DNA of 64,000 bases from Bisporella sp. PMI_857 (taxonomy: Eukaryota > Ascomycota > Leotiomycetes > Helotiales > Helotiaceae): assembly GCA_021307315.1 (NCBI GenBank), contig JAJSPD010000015.1, positions 62,001-126,000 of the forward strand, given 5' to 3'. The translations under genes were made by a program, and so were the position numbers. Below, one piece after another: positions 48,759 through 59,826 of this stretch; position 1 is the first letter of the stretch; the number at the start of each line of letters is the position of its first letter. The notes under the pieces were generated by a model. It was not told the origin of the DNA. It saw only the letters and a program-made list of their open reading frames with translations, and did not search any database.

Positions 48759-51700
48759 ATGCCTCAATTGAAGACCGCAAATGTGTCGAATCAAATAGTC
48801 CGAAAGCGTAAACGGAAACGAGATGATACTGGAGAAATACACCATACGCTATCTACTACTGACAGCGACCGTTCTCCCACCACCACATCGACAATCCCCA
48901 CCAAAAGCCACGATGGTGGTGCGAAACCCCGACGAGCACCAAAGACCAAGACACCGCCCGAACTAGCTCGCAATACATCCAGCTTCTCAGGGCCGGTGAA
49001 TAGCGATATTCCCTGGCCATCTTCTTTCCAAATCCTTGAGAAGACGCATCGAGCGTTGAACCTGGTCTTTACGTTTTGCTGTACCAGGAAACATCTTGCA
49101 ACTACATTTGATACTATAAAAACTGCTGTGGAGGGACACATTAAGCGGCAATTGTTGATAGAAGATGTAGCCAAGATTGTGGCAATTCGGCCGGGAGGGA
49201 TGCGGTTTCTCTATATGGACGAGGCAATGCTAGAGGTTGATGTGAGGGGCAGCGAGCGCGATGATGCATTCAAGGGCGGAAGGACAAAGAATTGGCATAC
49301 TGCGGGTCCCGCCCCGGATTCAAGTGTTGGAGGTATAACTGGTAAAGAGGGTTTAGGACAGGACACCACAGTGCCTGGGAAAGAGGTACTATTCTTTGAA
49401 TTCGTGGATGGGGATCTGAAGCGACAGGTACAGAGTGCGAAGACGGGAGAAGTAACGAAGGCGACTAGGAAACTGAAGAATGAGGATTTGAAGATGCCGG
49501 TATTCAGCCAGAAGCAGATGGTGGGTCTGATTGAGAAGAGAAACACCAAGTTTGGAAGTGCGATCAATGCCTTTTTGAATCGTTGTGAAACGGAGGGCCT
49601 TGATTCAGAGGAAACTCTGCAAATTGAGTCTGAAAGCTATATACCAGTACCTTCGATTTCTCGTAGCACGACTCCGAAACTCGACTTTAGTACTCTGCCC
49701 AAAAGTATACCAACGAAGAGAAAGTCGATACCGGAAATTATCAAAGAGCTAAGAGAGAGCGAGTGGTATACAAACCAGATTGTGCCTGATGGGCATCGAG
49801 TGTTTGATCCGCAGGTAGCTGTTTATGGCGATTTGAACTTCCAACTAAGTCAGGATTTGGTGAATGCACTCTACAATGCCAAGAATATCACGCAGTTATA
49901 CGCGCATCAAGCAGAGGCTATCAATAATTTGCATGATGGCCATCATGTTATTGTCGCTACATCTACAAGTTCGGGGAAGTCCTTGATTTATCAAATACCT
50001 GTCCTTCATGAACTCGAGCGCGACCACAATACTAGAGCAATGTACATATTCCCCACGAAAGCCCTTGCTCAAGATCAACGAAGAAGTTTAAAGGAGATGA
50101 TGAAGTTTATGACTGGGCTTGAGGAGACGGTTGTGGAGACTTTTGATGGAGATACTGCCATGCATGATCGCAATGTCATCCGCGAGGAAGGTAGAATTAT
50201 CTTCACCAATCCCGATATGCTGCACATTACTATCCTTCCGCAAGAAGAGAAATGGAGAACATTCTTGAAGAACTTGAAATATGTGGTTGTCGATGAGATT
50301 CACGTCTATAACGGACTCTTCGGGTCTCACGTTGCGTTTATTATGCGACGGCTGCGAAGGATATGCGCTGCGGTGGGAAACCGCCATATCAAATTCATAT
50401 CCTGTTCTGCGACCGTTGCCAATCCTCTTGAGCATTTCAAGACTATTTTTGGAGTTGAAAACGTAAAAATGACAGGCTTTGACGGCTCGCCTTCTGGGAG
50501 AAAAGAGTTTTTGTGTTGGAACACGCCATACAAGGACCCAAGCGATTCAGGAAGTGGTAGAGGAGACACTATGGCTGAGGCTGCTAGGCTCTTTTGTCAA
50601 CTGATATTGAGGGGTGTCCGTGTCATTGCTTTCTGTCGGATTAGAAAGGGCTGTGAAGCACTAGTTGGCGCCGTGAAGAGTGAGTTCACCAATCTGGAGC
50701 GACCAGGATGCATGGCTCGAGTCATGGGTTACCGGGGTGGATATACGCCTCAGGATCGGCGGAGGATAGAGAGTGAGATGTTTGAAGGTAAGTTGATGGG
50801 AATTGTGGCTACCACTGCTCTTGAGCTCGGTGTCGATATTGGATCGTTGGACGCTGTCATTACGGTTGGCTTTCCTTACTCAATCGCCAATTTGCGCCAA
50901 CAGAGTGGACGCGCCGGTCGAAGAAACAAAGACTCACTCTCAATACTTGTTGGCGATTGTTTCCCAACCGATCAATACTATATGAACAACCCAGATGAGA
51001 TCTTTACTAAGCCTAATTGTGAGCTTCAGGTTGATCTTCAGAACTTGTTGATTTTAGAAGGACACCTCCAGTGTGCAGCTTACGAGATGCCCGTACGCAT
51101 CGATGAAGATGCTCAATACTTTCCCAAAAACCTCAAGGAGATCGCGGAAGAGAGAATGGTAAAGGACGATCTTGGCTTTTATCATTGTAATGAGCGCTTC
51201 CGACCGATCCCATCCAAATTTGTCTCTATCCGTGACACCGAAGAGGAGCACTTCGCAATCGTAAACGTTAGTCATGGTCAGAACATCGTTCTCGAAGAAC
51301 TTGAGGCTTCTCGCGCATTTTTCACCCTTTACGATGGCGGGATTTTCCTCCACCAAGGGAACACCTACCTTGTCAAAGAATTCAATCCTGAGCAGAAGAT
51401 TGCAAAAGTTGAGAAAGTCAACGTAAATTGGACCACAATGCAAAGAGACTTTACAGACATCGATCCCATCGAAACAGAAGCTATCCGCCGCATACCCAAC
51501 TCTTTGTCTCGAGCTTTTTACGGCACAATCAAAATTCAAGCCGTTGTTTTTGGGTTCTTCAAAATAGACGCGAAACGTCGTATTCTTGACGCTGTGGAGG
51601 TTGATAATCCCCCAATTATTAGATTCAGCAAGGGTGTCTGGCTTGATGTGCCTAAAGCGGCGCTGGAGATCTTGGTAGAGCATCGGTTGAATGTGGCTGG

Positions 51701-52211
51701 TGCTATTCATGCTGCTGAGCATGCTGTTTTGTCCCTTATGCCAAACTTTGTGGTCAGCATGCCCGGCGACGTACGTACAGAATGCAAAGCTCCTAAAAAA
51801 GAATTCGCCAAGAAGGAAACAGCCCGTAAGCGTCCCGCACGCTTAACATTCTATGATACAAAAGGTGGGGTAAATGGCTCGGGTATCTCGACGAAAGCGT
51901 TCGAGTTCATCGATCTGTTGTTGAAACAAGCTATTAGAAGAGTCGAGGGATGTGCATGTCTAGAGGGGTGCACGGAGTGTGTAGCGAGCGAGCTTTGTAA
52001 ACACAACAGCGAGGTGATGAGTAAGGCTGGGGCAGAAGTCATCCTGAGGGCTTTATTGGGGATGGAGATCGATATTAAAACTGTACCATACGGGCCGGAG
52101 GGAGAGGGAATTGAAACTGTTGTGCCAGCGGAGGAAGTTCGACCGCGACCTGGAAGAAGGGTTGTGGAGGAGGGCAACGAGATTAGGATTAAGGAGGAGC
52201 CCAAGGACTAA
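48759..52211 (+). CDS. HRQ1: RecQ4-like ATP-dependent helicase Hrq1
   Basis: Intronless frame of 1150 aa. A basic N-terminus (RKRKRKRDD) suggests nuclear targeting. The superfamily 2 helicase core begins near residue 375 with a Q-motif-like region (ITQLYAHQAEAI). It has Walker A STSSGKSL at about 402, DEIH at 511, SCSATV at about 548 and the motif VI region QQSGRAGRRN at 717. The C-terminus carries the cysteine-rich MrfA zinc-binding (DUF1998) module, CACLEGCTECVASELC at about 1064-1079. This combination defines fungal Hrq1, a 3'-5' helicase in telomere maintenance and DNA interstrand-crosslink repair, related to human RECQL4. Codon use and frame are uninterrupted. Confidence 0.94.
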   Translation: MPQLKTANVSNQIVRKRKRKRDDTGEIHHTLSTTDSDRSPTTTSTIPTKSHDGGAKPRRAPKTKTPPELARNTSSFSGPVNSDIPWPSSFQILEKTHRALNLVFTFCCTRKHLATTFDTIKTAVEGHIKRQLLIEDVAKIVAIRPGGMRFLYMDEAMLEVDVRGSERDDAFKGGRTKNWHTAGPAPDSSVGGITGKEGLGQDTTVPGKEVLFFEFVDGDLKRQVQSAKTGEVTKATRKLKNEDLKMPVFSQKQMVGLIEKRNTKFGSAINAFLNRCETEGLDSEETLQIESESYIPVPSISRSTTPKLDFSTLPKSIPTKRKSIPEIIKELRESEWYTNQIVPDGHRVFDPQVAVYGDLNFQLSQDLVNALYNAKNITQLYAHQAEAINNLHDGHHVIVATSTSSGKSLIYQIPVLHELERDHNTRAMYIFPTKALAQDQRRSLKEMMKFMTGLEETVVETFDGDTAMHDRNVIREEGRIIFTNPDMLHITILPQEEKWRTFLKNLKYVVVDEIHVYNGLFGSHVAFIMRRLRRICAAVGNRHIKFISCSATVANPLEHFKTIFGVENVKMTGFDGSPSGRKEFLCWNTPYKDPSDSGSGRGDTMAEAARLFCQLILRGVRVIAFCRIRKGCEALVGAVKSEFTNLERPGCMARVMGYRGGYTPQDRRRIESEMFEGKLMGIVATTALELGVDIGSLDAVITVGFPYSIANLRQQSGRAGRRNKDSLSILVGDCFPTDQYYMNNPDEIFTKPNCELQVDLQNLLILEGHLQCAAYEMPVRIDEDAQYFPKNLKEIAEERMVKDDLGFYHCNERFRPIPSKFVSIRDTEEEHFAIVNVSHGQNIVLEELEASRAFFTLYDGGIFLHQGNTYLVKEFNPEQKIAKVEKVNVNWTTMQRDFTDIDPIETEAIRRIPNSLSRAFYGTIKIQAVVFGFFKIDAKRRILDAVEVDNPPIIRFSKGVWLDVPKAALEILVEHRLNVAGAIHAAEHAVLSLMPNFVVSMPGDVRTECKAPKKEFAKKETARKRPARLTFYDTKGGVNGSGISTKAFEFIDLLLKQAIRRVEGCACLEGCTECVASELCKHNSEVMSKAGAEVILRALLGMEIDIKTVPYGPEGEGIETVVPAEEVRPRPGRRVVEEGNEIRIKEEPKD

Positions 52212-53659
52212 ATATAGGGGGAAGTTTATGCTTGTATGATAATGTTAGGACTAGCTTTGCATTTGGGAGGAGTCATGGCGTTACTTGGGATTGGTATGTA
52301 ATCCCTGCAAGCAGCTGGACATATCTATGCCTGTCCTTGATATGCCAGTAATCTTAGTATATTCACAGACAACAAGTTTGAAAAATGGCTTCCGTCTTTT
52401 TAAACGCTCTTTACAGCATCGCACTGTTTACTCGTTAACAGCTCACTAATAAAGTGACTTTTGTCTCATAACCCTCCTTCGTTTCTGTACATGACGTTTT
52501 CCCCTGCCCGCCTCGCCTAGCAGAATAAACTGGCGGCTCTGCAGGATACATAGCAAGCGTGGCAAAGCTGTCTGAAGAAACACGGTCTAAAATAGCAGGT
52601 TACCGCTCCACCTTTGCCACCTGCTCTAGCTGCTTTGTGTGATGTCGAGATTGGGCATGGCGCTGGTTCTGGTTCTGGGTCTGGCTTTGATGGTGGTGCT
52701 TCTAATTGTACAGGAAGCCACAAAGTTACCCTTTTACGTCAACGTCGAACCTTTGTATGGGGTTTCATCAGAACAACAAATCATCGTAGATCCTTCATAT
52801 CTGTTCCCAAGGAAGTTTTTGGCGCGCTCATCTACGTTCTTTGTTTGGGCCTAATTACGTTTAATTGTGCTTTCAAAATTTTGCAATCCTCACTTTAAAT
52901 CATTGGTTGTCGACCTCTCAAGCAAAATTCCTGTCCAATATCAATCAAGCTGTTATTTGGAGTCTTGAATAAGATATATTTTACAAGGTATCTCTCACGG
53001 AGTTAAACTCTGTTTGTACACTTCTTTTACAGGCCTCTTTTGTAGCTTTGTAGGTGGCTAAATATGTTTACCACAAACTTCTCATTTTCCAGTAGTTGAT
53101 ATATTTATTGCGTTCTAAAGTCAGAAAGTGTAAGTCTTTCTCAAACTGCTATCACATAACGCATATAAGAAGAGCATTTGATGAGATGGGCCGAGAGTGA
53201 ATCAGAAACTCAAACATCAGGAAATTTCTTTTTTTTACATTTCCACACACTAATAAGCCATTTCCCATTTTTTACAGCCGCTTTATGCCTTGTTGAATCC
53301 TCCCCGTTTCTACTAAGGCATGAGAAGATCTGAGTTCCGAATCGTTGTTGAAACTTTTCTGGCCTGTCGTGCTTGCACTATGAGAAAATGCTTGTTTCGC
53401 ATAGCCAAGAAAATGAAGTAACGTCTCAAACCACTCATTTTGTGACAGCGGCAATGAAATATATCCAATAGCGCACGAACTCTCGATATGGCTGCTCCAG
53501 GTCGAGGCTTCCCATTTTAAGTGCCTTTCATCGCAAGCTACATCTCATCCGATCTTTACAACAAACATCCTTAAAGACGCCAATACCTTTCTTTCACCAA
53601 CATTATCATTATCTTCAAATTTCCTACTCATCTCGCATCCAATTATCGATTAATTAATC
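52212..53659. other. Intergenic
   Basis: Downstream of the helicase gene. A plus frame at 52614-52898 has no recognisable motif. From about 53530 the sequence is pyrimidine-rich, as expected for the leader of the following gene. Confidence 0.45.
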
Positions 53660-54043
53660 ATGGCTGGCCGTTCATTCTTATCCACAGACTCTCATCGTCC
53701 AAACGCTGCTGGCAATGGTGACTCACCATTGAACTTGGAACCCAATCCGCCAGTTGACTTTACAGAGGAAAGAATTGCTGGAGAGCAACTTCGCGAGCAA
53801 CAATCACATGGTGCTCCTGCTCAAAACTGCGCTATCTACATTACGCACATTCCAGAAGAAGCAACTGAGGCAGATATCTTAGAAGTGGTCAACACTAGTG
53901 CTGTGTACCAACTTCGGCTACTGAAGCTGCGAAAAGACCTGGGTTGGACAACAAAATCAGCTATTCTAGAGTTCACAACTTTCAGTGGAGCTCGGAGATT
54001 CATTGCCCAAGTGAATGCAGACAACGGCTATAAAATTCTTTAA
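53660..54043 (+). CDS. Divergent RRM-like protein, family copy 1 (short, possibly truncated)
   Basis: A 127-aa frame from ATG 53660. Residues ~55-120 contain QNCAIYITHIPEEATEADIL, then TSAVYQLRLLKL and TKSAILEFTTFSGARRFIAQ. This has the beta-alpha-beta-beta-alpha-beta spacing of an RNA recognition motif and clear similarity to the two genes at 57589 and 59827. It stops early compared with them. A shifted frame just downstream (IKFFNLMYRRNCI, from about 54030) resembles the next strand of the domain, so a frameshift may have removed a longer C-terminus. A short exon or intron could also explain this. Canonical RNP1 aromatics are weak, so RNA binding is unproven. Function unknown. Confidence 0.55.
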   Translation: MAGRSFLSTDSHRPNAAGNGDSPLNLEPNPPVDFTEERIAGEQLREQQSHGAPAQNCAIYITHIPEEATEADILEVVNTSAVYQLRLLKLRKDLGWTTKSAILEFTTFSGARRFIAQVNADNGYKIL

Positions 54044-57000
54044 TCTCATGTATCGGCGCAATTGTATACTATGCCCATCGTTTCATTCAAATGCTACCCC
54101 TAATCTTCATTCTGGTACGAAAAATCCTATCACTCAGGAGAGCTTAAGTCAATATACCAGTGGCATTCAGACGAAAAACTACCGAAGCAGCATAGATCAA
54201 GAATTAGCGGAATACTGTTACCAAGCCAACATTCCTCGTAAGGTTAAACTTGCCCGTTACGTCAAATCTAGAAAGTCCCCCTAACCGGTAATTAAACCTT
54301 ATCTCACCGAGATTGGCGTTGATGACAAGGCAATGTTGCGACTCAGCATACATTGTCAAGTTAGATGGCCAGGGGAACGAGTATGCTTTAATTTCATTCC
54401 ACATCCTTGTTATGCTGGGGCCTAGATTTTTTAAGAATACCTTATGCCCTGTCATTTCTTTATAGTTTTGAAACATGCAATGAACTTGAGAGTAGTTGAG
54501 TTTCATTGAAGAAATTTACTGATCATGAATATGGCATAGTGCGTGGCTTAGAAGACTGTTGGGGAAAGGTTGTCTCTCCAGACCTATGGTTAGATGCTTT
54601 TCAAAGGCCACCGGCGATAATGGCTTTTGGATTGACGGTTATCAACATCCTGTTGTAATATTTTGTACTGAGCCAAACATTCAGACCATTTTCCTTCGAT
54701 TCCCAGAATCAACATGGTCATAAAATCACTGGTAGACAATGGACTTGCTACTAGCGTATATGCAAAATGGAAATGCTTCTTTTTAGTTGTGCTTCTTATA
54801 ATATCTCCGCGCAAAGTACACACGAGTGCTACTATACTGAACGATAAGCAAAAAAAAGCTATTATTTATAACTAGAGAAAATCACCAGCAACAGTCTCCG
54901 CGCCTTCATGCTTAAGTCTTTTAAAGCATAGCTGATCCAAAGTAGAGGAAGATCTGATAGTTTGGCTGGCAATATCTAGGATTATGGAAATTCATAATTT
55001 AGTTTTATTAATACATTGTACACGTGTAAAGTGAGCAAACCAATGATGCCAAAGTCAAAGAGGCAGGGGCGTACAGATCATTGCCTCTAATGTCATTTAT
55101 CTTTCTATAGGAATGATGGATTTATAATCTGGAAGAAAGTCGGATTCTGACTGCTCCCTTGAAACAGGCAGAGAGTCGTTTGGAAGCATGAAGGTCACTT
55201 CCCTTCTACGAGAGGGATTCTATTTCACAAAGCAGAACATCAGCGCACCACTAAAATATCGCCTGCATTTTGGTTTCTCATTTTGAAATCATTCATACTG
55301 TCCCTATGCTTTGTAAATCAAACGGATACAGTATTCAATCTACGTGATAACATACCTGGAGTGGTCGGAGGAATATGCTCAGTGAAGACGGACAGCACGA
55401 AGTGCGATTGGATTCCAGATCTACAATACAATTTTGCCCCAAGTTACATGATTTTAGGAGCATCTGTGGGCGACGGAAATCCATTATGAGACGTGTAATG
55501 ATTGGTAAGTCCGTTGGAGCATGGAAGAAGCATACGAGAAATTAACTGTTAGCTAGGACGCCAGCCTATTATAGAAATCTTGATCAAAATCAATATTCCG
55601 GCACATAGCTGCAATTTGGTATTTAATAAGACGTTAAAAGAGAAGTTGGCCCACTAAACGGCCCCAAAACTTTACGCTTCTCAACAATCAGCATTGTGGT
55701 ATTTTGACGTCTGGTTCCGCTGCCTCAGATAGGCGAAACTGGTCTTTGCGAATTTTAGGGAGACTCTCATTTTTTCCGCACCGCGGATATCACGATTAAA
55801 ATTTCCCACTGGCTATCTATACTCTCTCGTGTTTGGGAAGTTAACAAGGAGAAAAAGGCCAAGAATTCTGGGCTGACGCTCATGAAAGCAAAAGAATGTT
55901 CACACTTTAAACACTTCGACCCTCAAGATGTGTTGCTTAACCGTCATTGATATCCAAACCTCCAGATATTCGTTCAGTAGTAAGTTAGAGCCACTAGTTT
56001 ACGCAAGCGTTTCTGGCCAATATCACCCACGGATCGTGGTCTGACCCGGTAATTTGCCTATTAGTGACAGATAACAAGCATAACTATCTCCGGGTTGGCT
56101 GACATCGAAACTTCCAGTAGTCGAAGCGAAAAAAAAAACTCAACTTTAGATGCGCGTGCTATTATTAGAGCCTCTCAAATACGCCATGGATAGTTTCCGT
56201 GGATGCAATACCTCGAGGACGCGCAAAGCTTTAACTGCGAACGCTGCAGACACTTGGAAGGTTGTGCTATAGACAAGAACATTGTCGAGATCCAATTGTC
56301 GGTGTGCTTGGTGCAACAACTTGTATGCCGGGATAGAAAACAGATCTATGGGCAGTTTGCTATGAATTTGTCGACAAGATCGTGCTCGCGTATGGACCGG
56401 ATCCATGTCTGCCTGTACCAGGTCATGTTGACTATTTCTCCTTCCTCTTTTCACATAATTTCAATGATTTGCTCACAGGTTACTGATGTTCCCAGTTCGA
56501 GCAAAACTTGATCCAGACACTAGCCAGATTTGTGAGGGAACTGATTAACATGAGACTATTGGCAGAAGGCGAAAGGAAAAGCAACCACAAGCTTAGGAGC
56601 TTTTCTCTTCGCTGGCTATGGAGCAGTATCACTTAAGGTTGCTTGTATTGTTGAAATATCAAATAAATACAGCGAATTAGCAGAGTTTCCTACTGGGACG
56701 TATTGTGTGTTCATAAAGGTATGGAATTGTAGGTGAAGGACTATCAGTAACTCTTCACTGTCGTTTTCTCAGTATGCTATAGGGAAGAGAAACAAACAAT
56801 CTCTATATATACTTACTGGGAAGCCGTATTGCCACTCTTATCAGTCCATCTATCACTGTTTCACAAGCTTTTACAGTTTCGGAGGGAGAATTATGGAATC
56901 TTTTGGCGCTGAACCTTGCATCACCTCAAGATTCAGGTATATAAAGCACCCCCCAGCATCTCAGCCGCAAGGAAGAAGTCTCAAAAAGTAACACAAACTA

Positions 57001-57588
57001 AGAAAAGGCCTATATTCTAGAACTTAGAGTCAACCTCTGTTTGTGGCCTGATTAACGTGAATTCGAGACCTGTCTACAATATTCCAGGAATTACACCAGT
57101 CATCCTGATAGTCTCAATTCATCCTTTAATCCCCGCCACGTGCTCTCGTCCATTTTCGGTATTTATTATTATATTTGACGCGCCATTCCATCTTGGTTCC
57201 GATTCTTGGCTTTGACCCACCTTTATGTGGCTAAAAGCCAATGATGTTGATTACCGAAGCCCCTTTTATTTGTTGATTCATGCTGCTTGCAGTGAATCAA
57301 CATTTTTTGAGCCAATCTCAGCTACGGAACTCCAATAAAAAGAGCTTTTAATTGTTTTTCACAGGTGGTACTAGCAGTTATGGGCATGTCCTCGAGGTTT
57401 TGTGTTAATTTGGTTTCTCTTTAATGACCTTCTTGGTTACTTTGGCCTTCCCCCCAATATCGCCTATCATATCGCGACCAAGCCCTTAACGCCGGTGCCC
57501 CTCTTAACAACATACAGACTCATAGCTCTTCAAAGAAATTACTTAATCTATTTAGCTCTACCTTACACATTTTCGAATATCAAGCACT
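54044..57588. other. Long intergenic region between RRM-like genes
   Basis: About 3.5 kb with only short frames. 54044-54800 may contain the decayed 3' part of copy 1. Frames at 55283-55489 (plus) and around 56150-56500 are not recognised on either strand. No RNA gene or transposon signature was seen. Confidence 0.4.
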
Positions 57589-58886
57589 ATGTCCGACGAT
57601 AGATTTATTTTCCGCGACCTCTATGCGGAGTATCACATTCGGCCTGATGGAACTTCTTGGTTCTCTGTTCCAGACTATTCAGTGCTCCCTGAGCGGGCGT
57701 TGACTGCCGTCACTCAGCGAGCTGAGCAGATGTGCAGCATTCTCAAGACATGTAAGATTCATCTATCTCTCATACGTAATTCACAATCAATTGACGACCA
57801 TTAGCCTACCCTCAAGTAGACAATTACATGCGCGACCAAGTGTCTTTCGGATTGGTTCCTGCAATTGATTTTAAGTTGAGATGTTATACCATGCAGGTCG
57901 AAGAAATGAGAGCCTGGGCCAACGCACAGATCTATCACATTCAGTGCTTTGGTCTCGAGCCAGGCACTCCACCTCCAACGACTCTTGTAATGGCTGCGGT
58001 CCCAAATCCTGATAGCTTTTTGCCTTCTTCCATGATACAGACTCGGCGAGGAATTCCTCATTCACTTTCTGAAGTGCCCAGACCACCAAGAACCGCTGGG
58101 AAACGGATGGAAGCAGATAACTATCATGGTAGTAAGACATCTCGCGCCTGGCAGCAACAAATAGCTGGGCTTTCGGATGGTCAAAATTGCGCATTATGGA
58201 TCACGGGTATTCCTGAATTCGTCACAGAGGCAGATATCTTCGCAGTCATCAATACAGGTGCCGTTTACTGCGTCCACTTGATGGTGCCAAACCAACAACA
58301 CCCAACCAAGGCTGCGAAGCTTATCTTTACCACTTTACCAGGATGCCAGATTTTCATGGCGCAGTACCAGCAATTTGGACTTCGGCTCGGCGGCATGTCT
58401 GTCCAGATTAGATTGTAAGTATATCCTTCGTCGCTTCGATGGCATCTCACCTTTTTATTACAAGTTTTGGATTGAGGTGGCTAAAACCTAGCCCTAGTAA
58501 CCGGCACGGTCAATTACCATATCACGGTAGCCATACTCGTGTGATACTGATCGAAGGTCCGGATGAAGTGATGACCATTCCCGCATGGGCGTCATACTTA
58601 CAGCGCTTCTCTATTTTCCAACTTGAGCATGCGCGTAAGGTAGAATGCTTTAAGTTGGGTAGAACTATGATTGAGCTTCGCTTTGCACGAATTGATGGTC
58701 AAGCCGAAGCGTGCTTTTTGGCTCTCGAACGCAATGCAGTGATCCATCCGCATATTACTGTCCAATATGGTCCTGATCCTTGTGATCCTCTGTCACCTCG
58801 TCGTAAGTTTCCAATCAACTACAGTATAGGTGTTTCCTAGCTGACTTCCTGTTATAGTTACTGAGGTTGTAGAGAGCTTCTACTAA
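57589..58886 (+). CDS. Divergent RRM-like protein, family copy 2
   Basis: Four exons, 57589-57751, 57805-58414, 58465-58802 and 58858-58886, encode 379 aa. Introns are 50-55 nt with GTAAG donors; the last has a GCTGAC branch site. The centre (residues ~182-260) reads QNCALWITGIPEFVTEADIF, then NTGAVYCVHLMVP, TKAAKLIFTTLPGCQIF and LGGMSVQIR, an RRM-like fold shared with the genes at 53660 and 59827. The C-terminal half contains HTRVILIEGPDEVMTIPAW, which looks like a second, more diverged unit. It also contains a YGPDPCDPL motif resembling the end of copy 3 (YEPDPCAF). I do not recognise a named family. The three neighbours on one strand suggest old tandem duplication. Confidence 0.72.
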
Positions 58887-59826
58887 AGTCAACATCCAAG
58901 CAATTATTCACAACAAAACGAGCACAGTGGATGTTTGAGAGGTAACACCACTTCTGAGGAACGTAGGGATTAGTATAATTTGGCAGGCTGACAAACATTT
59001 CCTGTGGATACAAAATGTATTCATTTTTTATATTCTTGCCAGAACACAGAAACAACAGATTGTGTATAAATCCACACAAATTGTGCATCATAGGAAGTTT
59101 TCAGAATCAAAAGATGATGTGGAAAGAATAGAATAAGTACGTCCAAATGCATCCCATGTCTGTATACCAAATCTGTGTTACAACAGTAGGTACCTATTCA
59201 TGAGTTCCATTTGAAGCTCTTAGTCCTGAATCTGAACTCTCCAAGTAACATAGTATAGCAAGAATATTTTCGCGCTTGACGATTTTAATATCTCTTGGTA
59301 GGACTCATATGCCAAAAAGATACGACATGTGTCTGAAGTAACAAATAGAAGGATGCAATTGTATAAATATCACATGTCTTCTAAATAATTTTCACAGATC
59401 GTCATGTAGAATATAATAATTCTGGAGCCGTTCCTAAGAAATGAAACGAAATCTTACAATATTGGGAAAAATAAAGAGCTTGGAATGACCACAGAGAGTA
59501 GGGAAAGTTTTCAATCACAGAAGTAAAACAGGGAGACGTTTCAGAATGAACATGGCAGAGCAAGGTGAATCTAGAACATGGTGGTACTTAGAAGATCGAC
59601 GTCCAAGTAAAATTAATCCAACTGCACAGAATAAAAAGATTTGGAAGACTCAAGGGGAAGTACAATGAAGCTTCCCTATCTATCTATTAAGCGTGCCGCC
59701 TGATTTGCCTTAAAACATAAATAACACTTCCGAGTCACCTTTCGCTGCATTTCTCAACTTCATTACACCCCAGAGCTTTCGCGACTTCACCTTCCACAAC
59801 CCCAGACTACGAATCATAAATCTACT
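58887..59826. other. Intergenic
   Basis: AT-rich spacer between RRM-like copies 2 and 3. No feature recognised. Confidence 0.45.

Noticed and set aside
51054..51722. A 222-aa minus-strand frame inside HRQ1
   Set aside because: It is a shadow of the helicase frame and contains no recognisable domain.
56146..56511. A gene on either strand near 56.2-56.5 kb
   Set aside because: Frames are open on both strands and neither gives a convincing family pattern.
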